Shown here piece after piece: positions 44,367-56,176 of a stretch of DNA of 64,000 nucleotides. Origin of the DNA: Cylindrobasidium torrendii FP15055 ss-10. Taxonomy: Eukaryota > Basidiomycota > Agaricomycetes > Agaricales > Physalacriaceae. Numbering within the stretch: the first letter of the stretch is position 1; each line of letters starts with the position of its first letter. Below the pieces are notes generated by a model. That model did not search any database. It saw only the letters and a program-made list of their open reading frames with translations, and was not told the origin of the DNA. The stretch lies in the NCBI GenBank assembly GCA_000934385.1, contig KN880537.1:1-64000 (forward strand). Direction: 5' to 3'. Position numbers and translations under genes: made by a program.

Positions 44367-47300
44367 CTACGGAATACATGTCTGCGCTGGTGTACCTTGA
44401 TCTACCTTATTCCAATGAGCTACGTACTCTTCTATATGGCTTTTATCGAGGCGGCTGCTCGTTTCTAATGTTGCGGAATCCGCCCTAGCTTCATCTGTTC
44501 CAAGTACGACCGACCCCGTCGCAAGCTTCATGAAGTCGCCCTCCAAAAAGCCAGCGATTTTACTTGCGGGTGTGCTGCCTGACTCGCGAACGCGGACCAT
44601 CCAATCATCGAATGGGACCATAGGAAGCTCGAGGATACTGGAGAGAGCGTCGAGTGTATCGCGCCATGACTGTCTGGCAGGGTTTTCTAGATGGTACACC
44701 TCCCGGAACCTGCTCGAAAACAAAAGTTCGACTAAGACCGAGGCTGCACGGTTCACTGGCATCCATGAAAGGCTCTAGTTATCGGGAAGAACGTGAGCAT
44801 CAACATACCGAGCAAAGAGAAATAAAACCTACCCCGTGAATCTCAGGAAGAGCTCCAAGCATCCTCGACGAGCGTACAATGATAGGGAAATGCTCTGTCT
44901 CGGTCCATGCCCCAGCCCCGTCCGCGCCTGTCATCTGTCCAATCCGCACGCTGCTAGCACGGATCGAAGTACCGTACAAAGTGTTCGCCGCCTCCAACAT
45001 CTTCTCACATACCCATTTGGCTTGAGCGTATCCCAGCTGCGTTGGAGACCTAGCATCGACAGGCCGTTCGGGTATACCGCGCGCGGGCCCCGACTCGTCT
45101 GAGGTAGGCCAATGGTACTGGCCGACGACCGCAATCGAGGACATGAACATCAGCCGTGTTGGGTTGGCATTATTTTGCGCGGAAAGTAAGGCGAGTTTAA
45201 TGAGGTTGACAAGTGTGCCTATATGCGATTCGAACGACTGGAGGCTCCGGTTGAAGTCGACTGGCCAGGCATTGTGGACGATATGGGTGACCTTTAGGAG
45301 CTAGTCAAGGATAAGCATACATGGGCTTCATGCAACGGTGAACTGTACTGACCTCCGTGTCCGTGTAGTCAAGCGCCTGCATTTCTGCCTCAATGATGCG
45401 AACGCGCCTCCAGTCATCCCCTAGAACAACAGCGCCTCTGTGGTTCATAAGTCGTTCTTGTCGTTGCCGCGCCGGGTCAGCGTCGTTTGCCTTGGGTCGA
45501 TTGATGCAAATGACTTTGGCGACTGAGGCATCCTCCAGTAGGCGCGAGAGCAGGAAGCAGCCCAAGCTTCCTGTCGACCCCGTCAGCAGCACGACTTTTC
45601 TCTGCGGGGAGACGCCATGCTGCTTCGCTTCGCTCCTCCCGTTGGCCAGCTCCGCTAACCCTGCCAACCTCTCCGTAAAGTCCTCCGCCATTTTGTTCAT
45701 CGCCGTAATAGAGTGCCCCTCGGTTTCCCTTGGTTCGCCCTTGAGGAATGCCGTGACAGTGTCGCTAAGCTTGTCTACGGTTGGGTATTGGAAGCAAATA
45801 TCCGGTTCCAGATTGGCGACACTGCCAGGTGCTGACTGTAGCTTTCCCAGAATTCTTCGGCGGAGCTGAGCCGCCTGAACACTGTCCATGCCCGTCTCAA
45901 AAAAGTCGGCCCCATCGATCTGACCACTGCGATACTCCTCCAGGCCAGAAACGTCCGCGACCATTCCTCGTATCACCAGCTTCACATCCTTAATCACGAA
46001 TGGCGCGGATGCCGAGGCCACAGAATTGGTGTTGTACAATCGGTTGATCTCATCCTTGAACAAGTTGAGCGTCGCTTTGGTCTGAATGCTGCCCTTGTCT
46101 GTCCGCACGAATGGTTTCCTGGTCGCACTCGTGAAGAGAACCATATCCTTCGCAACCTTTCCGTGCTTGTCCATCCCCTCGTTTCCTTTCGCAAGGTATT
46201 CCCACAGGTCCTCAGGCGGGTGATTGTCGTCCACAAGTTCGACGAGTAAGCCCATCGCATCCCTGCCGTCCCCAAAGCCTACCGCCGCTTGCACGGCCGG
46301 GTGCTCTCCAACTGCCTGCTCGAGCGCCGCTGGCCGGACTTTCTCGCCCGTAGCAAGGACGATAAGGTCGTCGGCGCGCCCTAGAATACGGTACTGGTCC
46401 GGAAAAACGGGATGTTGGACAAGAAGGTCTTGCACGGTGAAAGGTTCTGTCCACCCAGGCGCCCGACCAACAACACGATATGTGTTGTCCTCGGTTTTGA
46501 CGAGCTCTAGTCCTATGTCCGTCCGGGGTATGAGATAGCGCCAGTCGTAATTCGGTGGTGGGATTTGGATTAGCGCCATCGGGCCAATTTCGGTCGCACC
46601 TGGTTCGGCATAAGCGAGGAAGGGGCGAAGCAGAAGAAACATACCCCAGTGATTTAGAAGCTTTACACCCTTTGAAACAAGGGCATGAGCCACGGTCTCC
46701 TTCATGGGCGCTCCACCGATAGCGATGAAGTCGAGCTTCCGTAGCGCGTCTATCCCTACATTGCTTGGGAGCCGGAGCATATCTTCGAGGATGGACGGTA
46801 CAGACAACATCGATCGGGCCTTCGAGAATTCCAGCGCCAGGATGGTACTGCGGGCAGTAGGAATAGTCGAAGCAGGGGGGAGAACGAAGGGCAGACCAAT
46901 GGATAGTGCCAACATAGGTGCGAGTAATCCGAAGCCCTGTCGCCTGGTGAGTTTCAAAGACCCTATGGGCAAAATTTGAACTTACATGATAGAGGGGAAG
47001 AGAAGAAACATTTGGAGGGTATTGTTCATCGATGGGAGGCAAGAGGTTGTGACAGGTCGCAAATCTCATGATGAAAGCATGCGAATGGTACACGGGCTTG
47101 GGTAGCCCAGTGCTACCAGAAGTGTGGAAGATAAGTGCGTTGCAATCTTCGCGCCTATGTCCTGAGAACTTTGGTGGAGGCACGGGTGAAGGCCCGTTGA
47201 GGAGCTCGACGTATGTCGGAGGCTGGACGAACACCATCTTTGCTCTCTGCGCTTGCTGCGTAGCCTTCTCTAGCTCCGGACTGACGAGAACAGTTGAGGG

Positions 47301-47751
47301 AGTGGTCTTCTCCAGGACATGGAAGACTGCGCTCGAAGAGAGCCGAGCAGAGAGGCATATAACCTATGTACGTACTTGATTCAGTAGCCGCATTGATGTA
47401 CTATATAGTGGGCAGAGAACATACCGGCGTCCCAAGGCGGATCAGAGCGGCCATATAGATAAAGATGCTAATGTCACTGCTCAGCAGGATTGCTACTGGT
47501 TTGGACAGTCCACAGGCAATCCTCGTTGTACACCTTGAAGAGACCAACCAGGAGCACGCATTTTCCACCGCTGCCTGTAGCTGCGCATACGATATTCTTG
47601 ACGGCAACAGTGACTTAGCTTGGCATTGAAAGCCGAATGTGAGCGCAGCGTTATGCGTCGCATTGAACTCGATGAGGTCCGGAAGATTTGTTATTCCATC
47701 GGAATGGCCTTCAAGGCGGGCGTCATGGATGTGGGGGCGAATGAAAGGCAT
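44367..47751 (-). CDS. NRPS-like adenylate-forming reductase (A-T-R)
   Basis: Start at 47751 (MPFIRPHIHDARLEG); about seven exons. The adenylation domain has ALIFHTSGSTGLPKP (A3), LLNHWGATEIGPM (A5, spliced across a GTATGT intron), YRILGRADDLIVLATGEKV (A7/A8) and RTDKGSIQTKAT (A10). The carrier domain is DFFETGMDSVQAAQL, with Ser as the phosphopantetheine site. The reductase domain is VVLLTGSTGSLGCFLLSRLL, MFMSSIAVVGQY and LGYAQAKWVCEKML, where Tyr-x-x-x-Lys is the catalytic pair. Enzymes of this layout activate a carboxylic acid with ATP, load it on the carrier and release it as an aldehyde with NADPH. Basidiomycete members include aryl-acid reductases and Lys2. There is no condensation domain. 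The substrate is unknown; the LYHGFGLL segment argues against Lys2 itself. Confidence 0.88.
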
Positions 47752-48442
47752 GGGCGAGATGATAGCAAGAGACGAAAATTGGCGGAGGCTTCAAACGCCG
47801 GAAGCGCGTCGGATGTGGCGAAAAGTTGTTAGCTAAATCAGACTGGTCCAGACTCTCTAGAATGAGCCTGAAAGACAAGAACTACCGCAAAACAACTCAC
47901 CTGTTATGGTAATTGTGGGTATCCATAGTTTCATGAATATCCTGGTGCTTTTCAGAGGCAGACAGCTTGAACGCATCAGGCTTTATGCGGAAAAGACCTG
48001 GAGATATGAAGACCTAGGCGTTTAAACATTTCATTGTTTACGTTTAGTGACCAATTAGTGAGACACATTTCTTGTTGAGCTAATTCGTTGAACATGGCTG
48101 TCAAGTTGACCAAAGCGTATGTCACTCTGTGACCAGATGTGACCACGCTTCATGGCTGTGCAAAAATGCCGGTGATCGGCCGGACTCAATGTAGAGCATG
48201 CTGGATCCGAAAGCAGATTCTCTACTCCTCCGTCCATGTCGGTCGACCCATCCACACCCGCTCACGACGACCCGACTGTTTGAACATCTAAAATACCTAG
48301 AATTCCTGCTTTATTTCATTCTGTCCAAGTCATCGCTTTCTGTTTGTCACTGCTAGCTGTCGTGCGTAATGCGTACCAATACATCGTTGGTTCGAAGCGT
48401 GCTGATTATTCCGTAATTTTTAGATTTGCACATTTTGTCTGT
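47752..48442. other. Divergent intergenic region
   Basis: Upstream of the reductase gene (-) and of the DUF6699 gene (+). Plus-strand sequence open from 48344 lacks an ATG before 48443, so the DUF6699 start is set there. I see no other gene. Confidence 0.45.
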
Positions 48443-49532
48443 ATGGAATCCACGGAAACCTCATCTCATGTGCCTATTCTCCATCGATCCGCTCTCAAAG
48501 CTCCTGGGTCATCTAAACGCTTCTCACCTCCACCTCAAGTCACATCTGCCGGTGTCCACTTCAATGAAGCTGTCAATATTTCCGAATACAGCGATCCCTT
48601 GTATCCCACGCCTCAGAATCCGCGCTCCCTTGTACGAAAGCCGAAGTCGAAATCCTCAGAGGAGAAAACGATCAAAAGCACGTCCCAAATCCCTGCGCGT
48701 GGCCCTGTGCCGCCCTTTACCCTTCCTTCAGCGCATAGTCGCGATGAGCTTGAGGCTCTTAGCTTCCAGCTTGCATCAAAGCTACGCTTTGATAGGCTCG
48801 CGGAAGAGGCTAGAGCTCGACGGCGCGACGAGCCACCAGGATTGGATCGAAGTCCGCCAAAGCGCAAAGGGCGCGACGAGTTTCCTGAATTCAAGAAAAT
48901 ACTCATGGGCCCCTGGGTTTCCGGAATGCATTGTGAGCTGAAGCTGCTCCCCCTTTGCTTTGCTGACGGCACGCGTAGATGGCCCTATCCTCGACCCTCC
49001 GTCAGCGCGCGCTGGAGCATTTATGACACTCCATCCTGCCCTTGCTGGGCCATACAGCGAGCTTAAAGGCATCGAATGGGATATTCTGTGCGATATCGAA
49101 GGTGTGGCCTTTCGGTCGGGGACTCACAACTTTCTATTGGACACATTCCGTCACCAGCCAGCAACCGCCCCTAGGCTCGACTTTCTCTACATAGTGTCTC
49201 AAGACTTCTCTTGGAGACTCAGCGTACTACCTCTTGATATATCACTCGGTGTCACAGTTCACGACATCCTAAGGTTCATCGCATCCTTCTTCCGCTCGCA
49301 ACTCCACGATGCCGATCCAGAACTCGATGGCATATCGATCTCTTTCAAAGAGTCTATGGAAAGGTCCAAAAACGAGAGGTTGGTGCATAATATAGGGCCA
49401 CCATTCATCTGCGGAGCAGATCGCTTGCTAGGGAAAAGAAAGCTGGCGGGGTTTGTCTACGATTCAGCCTACATTCCCGTCGGCCAGAGTGACGAAGACG
49501 AGATATTTATACAACTGCATTTAACGTACTAG
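48443..49532 (+). CDS. DUF6699 domain protein
   Basis: Two exons: 48443-48932 and about 48980-49532, joined by a GTGAGC...TAG intron. The N-terminal half (MESTETSSHVPILHRSALKA and RKPKSKSSEEKTIKSTSQIP) is disordered and Ser/Pro/Lys rich. RLAEEARARRRDEPPG is a charged helix. The C-terminal domain begins MTLHPALAGPYSELKGIEWD, followed by RLDFLYIVSQDFSWRLSV, VTVHDILRFIASFFRSQL and GADRLLGKRKLAGFVYDSAY. The pattern LHPxL...IxWDI...VTVxDIL is that of DUF6699, a basidiomycete-specific family of unknown function. It converges on the DUF6535 gene; the stops are 33 bp apart, so their 3' ends must overlap. Confidence 0.8.
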
Positions 49533-49565
49533 AGGATTGTGTCCCTCTGTCTATCTACGATAATC

Positions 49566-52500
49566 TCAACCTGTTTGTGCCACTATTTGGTCCAGAAGCT
49601 GCCATGCCTCTTGCGCTGAACTATCCCAACTACTCGGATTTTGTTGTAAGTCTGTGCTCCAAGCTGCCAAGAATAATAGCCAAATGTCCTTTGTGGCAAA
49701 AGAGTACCGAGGGCTTTGGAGAACCCTGGCGACAAGTGTATGTAAATCCAGGCGTACAAATTCAAAAATGACGCCCCTATCGCCTGCACTGAGGTTGTGA
49801 CGGAAAGCACGAGCAATCGCGTCGCATGTCTGTATCACCTCCCACTGGGTCGTCCCGTTGAGGAGACGCTTGCACAACAACAATATGTCAACAACAAGCG
49901 GCGCCGGGCGCTCGGGAGCCGGATGGCGTAGGACATCCCGCAGCAGAGTTGATATCATTTTGCGCTTGGTGTCCTCGCCAATGCTTTCGCGATCATACCA
50001 GCCAGAGGTGATGATGTATGCCAGCGGGATACGATGATCTGGAATAGGTATGGACTCGTGAACGACCCATTCGACACAGTCATCTGGGATTGCCTGGAAC
50101 GGCTCTGTCAAATGAGCCACCCGATTATGACGAATTACGCCAGAAAATGAGCGAAACAAAGCAAGCGAAGTAGTCTTTGCGGTATCGTTGTCGTCGCGAA
50201 CGTGATAACATCCAACCAAATGGCTAAGAACTCCCAAAAGCTTGCCATATTCCTCAGTAAAAGCGTCGCGCGGTTTTTGAGGAGCCTGGAAATTAATTGC
50301 ACTGATGACGCCCTGTACTCTATTGTCCCTGTCGTCGTCGGAAAACATTGCAAGGCAAGACATCAACGCAGGCAAGACCATGGCCTGTCTTGGACGCAGA
50401 GCGACCACTAAATCGAGCAAACAGATAAGAATGGGGTGGCGATGAATGCGAACAATGTCTGGATCCGTTCTCAAGAGACACTGTGCTATTCCAGACAGCG
50501 CGACAGCAAGAGCCGATAACGAAGCGGAAGGCGCTATCTGCGCACTCGTCGCAAGCCCCGTCGAAGGCTGCGGCGAAAATAGGCTGATTCGGTGTCCAAC
50601 CCACCGCAACAGGTCATGCAGAGGGTTCTCGGGCTTCATTTGTACCTCCTGAAGGCCGTGTCTATGCGACAACCCAAGATGATAATAGATCGCCTCTGTC
50701 GCCAGCGCCGACGCAAAGCACTCCTCGACCTCATCCTCTACCCACCCCAGATCATTCAGCGTGTCATACACTGGGAAGCCTTTCCCAGATAGCTCCTCCG
50801 GGTCAATCGACCACTGCGTTATGTCGAAAAGCTCCCAGAGGCGCATCATGTCGGGATTGAGGCGCTCGGTCGTGGGTTGGTACCAGTCGCTGCCAGCTGG
50901 CGCCTGTATGCAGTCGTCCAGCGCCATACACTCCCAAAGGCGCCTGTGCGCCTGGATGGCATCGTGCGAATGCGTGAAGTACTTGCGAAGCGCGCTGCTT
51001 TCCTGGAGCGGCGGTGGCGGTTTCGTCCAAAACTCTTCCTCGAGCATGGGCATCTGGAATTTCGTCGCCAGGCCAGCGGGTATGGATGTGTCGAGGATGT
51101 GGACGACTTTGCCGGGGACGTATTTGAGATGCGCGAAGGCTTGCTGGCAGACGATGCTCTGAGGGAATCGGTCGAGCATCCAGGTGACGGCGTGCCAGTC
51201 GAGGTCTTCCTTGTGCTCGTCGACCCGCTTCTTCTCGTGTACCAGAGTAAGGTTACGCTGGAAGGCAGGGATGGCTGAGGAAGATTTCGACCAAGAGACG
51301 CGCTTCGAGCCGCGTGTGAGGGGTTGACCGAGGTTGGGTGTAGATGCCTTTTCGTTGGATAAAGATGGGTGGTGCCGAAGTACCTTGAGCGTCCAATTCC
51401 ATGCGCGCCGGCCAATCCTTGCAGAAACATCCATGGATCTAACCAGCCGCTCTCGCAGCCATCCCGCGAACCTAAGCACCAGCACGATCATCGAGTTGTG
51501 ATACGGGCAATCCTCGCGTAGAAGCGGCCAGATTGTCATGCCCAGGTAGATGATGGCAGCGGAGCCGCTCAGGACCGTTGCACAAATTGCAGGGATAAAG
51601 TGGAAAGCAAAGAGCTTGCCTAGCATGCCCGCAACGAAGAATAGAGCGGCCAAATGGACGAGGAATGGGACAATGGATATCAACGCAGGGACGTTCCAAG
51701 CCTGGAAGTCGTCATAGCGCAACTGGCGGAGATGTGCGCGGTCGTATTTACTGCCCGTGCGCATGTCCTTCTGGTAATGCTGCAACCACGACTTGATGTA
51801 GAACGCGAATATAAGCGCGATGAAGAGAACGACAACGGCGAGACTCCAGAGTGTCACTGTTGCGATCCGGAGAGCAGAAACTGGGGGCGAGTCGGCGAAG
51901 AAGGTGTAAAGGTTATCTTGGGCGTCAGAAGAAATAATGGGATTGGAAGGGAAGCGTGCAGTGTAATCGATGTAGCGCACAAGGAGCTGCGCGTTCGCGT
52001 CCGACGGGTCTGGGTTTGCATCTATGACCAGAAAGGCTGTGACCGTGGCACTGAACAAGCCAGTCTACAAAGACATTAGCATTTTCGGCATATTGAATAG
52101 GTTTTTCTCACGATAATAGTAAGGTTGTCAAGCTCCTCCTGCCATCCCTGAATTGTCTGCCGGTCCAACATCCGCTGATGGTCGTGGCAGACCTCCCAGA
52201 ATGTTCCTGTCTTCGAAAGTCCTGGGACCTCTGGCTTTATGTCCAGAGGTTCACTGGCGCGCATTGACGAGTATTCCGAAGGTCCAGTTACTAATTGAGT
52301 GACATGAGCCGAGCGCTTTAGAGGATACTATGCGCACTGACGACCTGTAACACCCGACGCAGGTGTCTCTGGACGCTGCAGATTACGGACCGCACGGCGC
52401 GGCGTAACAGGCTGAGATGTTGCCCTGCTGTCCGGGACGCCCAGAGTCGAGGGTGTCGGCGCGGAGTTCGGGGAGACCGCTGAATCCGGGGACATGAACG

Positions 52501-53134
52501 TATCATTGAACGGAATAATGGGATGCAGCGCCTGTCTGGAGGCAGATGTCCGCACAGGTGTACCTGCTCTGTGTTGTGTTGAGCTATTTCCATAGTCGAG
52601 CTGGACGCTGTCGACGGGAGAGATGCGAGCCTGGTTGTTCCACCGCCCTGGAAAACCTGGGGACCCACTTCCACTTCCATCGGGGGTTGTACTAGGGAGT
52701 GGAAGCTTCTTCGACTGAGCTGATTTGGAACCATCGAACGGCGTAGTGGAGGGTGAGAATACGACGCCCGGCTTGGTTGGGCTGTCTTTGTGTGAGGACG
52801 GGGAAGGAGTATCGACAGGAAGGCCGAGTCTTGCCGGAGAGGGCGCGTTTGAACGTCCGAGCCTGGAACGGCTGCTATTCGAGCGGGTTGGCGCCTGCGA
52901 TGGAATACCGACGCTGGCATCATCGTGATATTGCTCCTGCTGGCTCAGCGCGCCTTCGGTGCTCGGTGATTCGACACGCGGCAAGCGAATGCCAATGGAG
53001 TCTTGGCTTCCACCGCCCGTCTGTAGCGGTGTCCACTCTGAAGCATCATGGGAAGGATCATCTCCACCCCAGAGGGCAGAGCTCCTCCGAGTCTCGTCCT
53101 GTTCGACGCGCTGGTAAGGGTTTCTGTCACTCAT
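49566..53134 (-). CDS. DUF6535 membrane protein with long disordered N-terminus
   Basis: Start at 53134 (MSDRNPYQRVEQDETRRSS). Exon 1 gives about 270 disordered residues rich in Ser/Pro (SPTKPGVVFSPSTTPFDGSK). Two short exons carry FWEVCHDHQRMLDRQTIQGW and EELDNLTIIV, the start of the DUF6535 domain. The long last exon continues TGLFSATVTAFLVIDANPDP. Membrane segments there are VTLWSLAVVVLFIALIFAFY, ALISIVPFLVHLAALFFVAG and ICATVLSGSAAIIYLGMTIW. About 550 helical cytosolic residues follow, rich in Leu. DUF6535 proteins form a large, rapidly expanding basidiomycete family; their role is unknown. A 270-residue tail before the domain is longer than I would expect. Total about 1,150 aa. Confidence 0.82.
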
Positions 53135-53912
53135 TCGATGGATGAAGCAATGAGAAACGAGAAATGAAAAATGTAATCGATAATCGAAAAGGAACACCAA
53201 AATATCCTGCCGCATCATGATAAATTCATGTTACCCAGGCTATACGCAGCGTGTTGTTCTCGGTCGCCAGTGTGTTGTGCACCTGGTGTGCATGGTACTA
53301 TCGCACAAAAAAGACGCCATAAAATTTTAGTTCAAGGCACGAATCAACACGGTCGAAGGTAGCCGGTAACCAGTAAACTCAATGCCAACTTCACATTTGA
53401 ACAGGATATGCTCAACCGCGTGCAATGATTAACTTTGATCCGGGATGAGTCGGTGGAAATCGATCGCCGGATCACGGGCAACCTCCTTGCTTCCGCTCGT
53501 CCATCCATAAATATGTCCCACTGGAAGTCTTCGCCCCTCATGAACACAGATCATCAAAGGAAAAAAAATAGGAAAACTAGCGTGAGTATTCCTCACCGTT
53601 GAATACCGACCTCCTGCCATTCAAGCCATCGCTATCGTCTCACACTCTCAACATTACGTACACAACACATGAAAACTACCTTTCAAAAACGGTGCTGCGT
53701 CCTACGAGAAAATCTGGCTGTGATGGCTTTGAATGGAAAACCCTGGTGCATGGATACGAACCATGGGGCTATTGTGATTGACAAAAAGAACAACGACCAG
53801 ACCGGCCAAGTACCGATCTACCAAGGCCACAATTGATAGGTCGCATTGTTTGCTTTAAGTGACACGCGATCTATTTCTTTTATAAAAGAATCCCATCTGA
53901 GCCAGTCCTCCA
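53135..53912. other. Divergent intergenic region
   Basis: Upstream of DUF6535 (-) and of type II F-box copy 3 (+). The last 90 bases hold GGTCGCATTGTTTGCTTTAA (53840-53859) and TATAAAAGAATCC (53881-53893); these align with GGTTGCATTGTTCACTT and ATATAAAGGA before the gene at 56177. I see no gene in the rest. Confidence 0.5.
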
Positions 53913-55580
53913 ATGAACATCCCTCGTCTCGGCCCCATGTCTGTCGCATCACCTAGTACCGTAAGCAGTGATAGCGGCACATCGTACAAACAGTGAACTC
54001 AATTCCCTTAGGCTCAATCTCATATAAACTCGCTCCCTAATGAGTTGCTGAACACCGTGTTCATGTTTGTCTTGTTCGACAACCCAGACTCTTCGGACGC
54101 TAGGCCAACCTTACTGCAAATCGGGCGGGGCCTTCCTCCGCAGTTTGTGCTCATGCAAGTGTGCAAACACTGGTTGGACCTCTGTACCTCGCTCAACTCG
54201 GCGTGGACGAACATCGTTATCAATCTCTTGCCCGTGAACTTACAGCGCATTCCACCGCCTGGATCGCCAACTTGGAACCGATTTGCGGTTGCTTGCAAAA
54301 GGGTACTGAAATGGAGCGAGCCGCTACTTCTGAGTCTGCAGCTCGAAAATTGGCCAATGAACGAGGATGCAGTCAGGGGCGTCTCTGGCATGGGTCTTAA
54401 CGAGCAGGTCTTGACCGCCGAGGGTTATTGCTACAGGATCCTTCAACTTGCGATTTCGCAATGCAAAAGGTGGAAAGATTTTTCTCTTGTCGGATACAGA
54501 CCGAGCAATCCCGCCGTTCCTTGGGCCCAACTCATGGAGGTCGCGCATCGCATCCCCATGTTGGAAAGTTTCGCGTTGGTCCACATGCAGCGTAAAGCCC
54601 TTCGGAGCCTTCCGCAGCCAGACTACACGAATCTCTTTCTAGACGCGCCTCGCTTGTCTTGTGCAACTTTTGGTTTTCACAATCCGACCTTGAACCTCCC
54701 TTGGTCACTGCTCAAAGTGGTTGCCATCGACAGTGCTGGGTTTGAGTCGTACCGCCAGTTCGCCGACTATATTCACCTTGTCGCGACACGCACGACCGCT
54801 TCCACTGTCAGCTTGATCAATTCCATGCCCATGCACATTCTCCAAGACACCGAAGATATTGGCCTTACGCTTCCGACAATCGAAAATTCTCATATTAGCA
54901 CCTTGGATCTACTCTCATACATGGTCCTGCCGCCACTACGCCTACCAAACCTGACGACGCTTAACTTCGAAGTCAGCCACACAAGTAGCGCAGACCGGTG
55001 CGGCGTCGCGACTATCGAAAAGCTGCTCAGGGACTCCGACTGTCATCTGCTCACACTCATGATCGACCAACGGATGGGCCGCTCCGGGGTGCACATTATG
55101 GCGCACCTTCTTCCCTACCTAGACACCCTGGAGAACTTCACATTCACCGGAACAGCAATCGACGAGTTTACCGTGAACCGCATTGCTGAGCAAATGTTCT
55201 TGCTCCTTGCTGACCCCATCCGTCTGCCGAAGCTCCTCACGCTCACAGTCAATATTGACAATTCTCAACTTGCGAGGCGCGATGTTAATCCTTTCTACTG
55301 CTCCTTTGACAGTCGTCTTGGGAAGGCCGTGTGGGAGATCGTGAACAGGAGGATGACAGAATGGCCTGAAGTGCGACTAGGACGGCCTGAAGTTATACTC
55401 AAGAGTTTCCACGTCAACGTCGTCTTCCAAGACGCGCCCGTAAAGGCATCTACTTCTAGAGAACTTTTGGCATCGGAGGAATGGTACAGTATCAAGGCAG
55501 CTGGTGTGGACTTCAAGATTAACCCGCCCGTCGAGAGCGATAGTGCAGATGACCAAAGTCGCCCGGGCCGATTTTTTTGA
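53913..55580 (+). CDS. Type II F-box protein, copy 3
   Basis: Exon 1 is 53913-53960 (MNIPRLGPMSVASPST), the intron 53961-54011 (GTAAGC...TAG), and exon 2 54012-55580. Splicing joins ST to AQSHINSLPNELLNTVFMF, the F-box helix. RGLPPQFVLMQVCKHW and SAWTNIVINLLPVN follow, then a Leu-rich solenoid-like region (LPNLTTLNFEVSHTS, LPYLDTLENFTFTG, LPKLLTLTVNID) and the SIKAAGVDFKINPPVE tail. Total about 538 aa. The frame opens earlier with a TTG, but the spliced exon restores the complete F-box, which supports this model. It forms a tandem pair with the gene at 56177, whose promoter and intron position match. Probable SCF adaptor with unknown substrate. Confidence 0.87.
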
Positions 55581-56176
55581 ACGTTTATATATGATGAAGG
55601 CCGCATGAGTTTCAGGGCGACTACGTTTCTTGATTAGGGGGACTCGCATAGACTAATACTTTACTATGTTATCACGATGGACATCCGGTTTGCGAAAAAA
55701 CATTGAATAGAACGTGGTTTTATGCTCAGAATTGACCGTGGTCTCAGTGCATATCCTTGACGAATTTCCGCATTGTGAAGGGCGATGGTTGCACGCCGTC
55801 TTGAAAAGTTGACTGTCCGCACATCCAACGTACTTACGCATTCCACCCAGGCTGAGATATACCCACAATAACTTCGTCTTCGATTTGTGAGCCTGTATTC
55901 TGCCAAGCCACGACCTGACAACTCAAGGCTCATTGTCTATTCTGTGCGGACCCCGAGACCCCACCACTGATTTCTCACACTATACCACCACTTTCACTAC
56001 CTCTATCCACGGACAAAGAGAAATGGCACCGACCGACCGGGAAGGCTGGTCAAAGATACCAATTTGCCAACCGGCAACGATCGACGGGTTGCATTGTTCA
56101 CTTCGTACATTAAGTAATCCGGCGGTCACACAGTCACATATAAAGGACACCCTTTCGACACGCCGTTCCGACAACC
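55581..56176. promoter_or_regulatory. Intergenic region and promoter of type II F-box copy 4
   Basis: The right part carries GGGTTGCATTGTTCACTT (56085-56102) and CACATATAAAGGACACC (56135-56151), aligned in order and spacing with the promoter of the gene at 53913. The left 450 bp are the 3' flank of copy 3 and contain no gene that I can see. Confidence 0.5.

Noticed and set aside
44367..47751. Lys2 (alpha-aminoadipate reductase) as the identity of the A-T-R gene
   Set aside because: The layout is right, but the protein is shorter at the N-terminus (no condensation-like extension) and its core motifs look like aryl-acid reductases.
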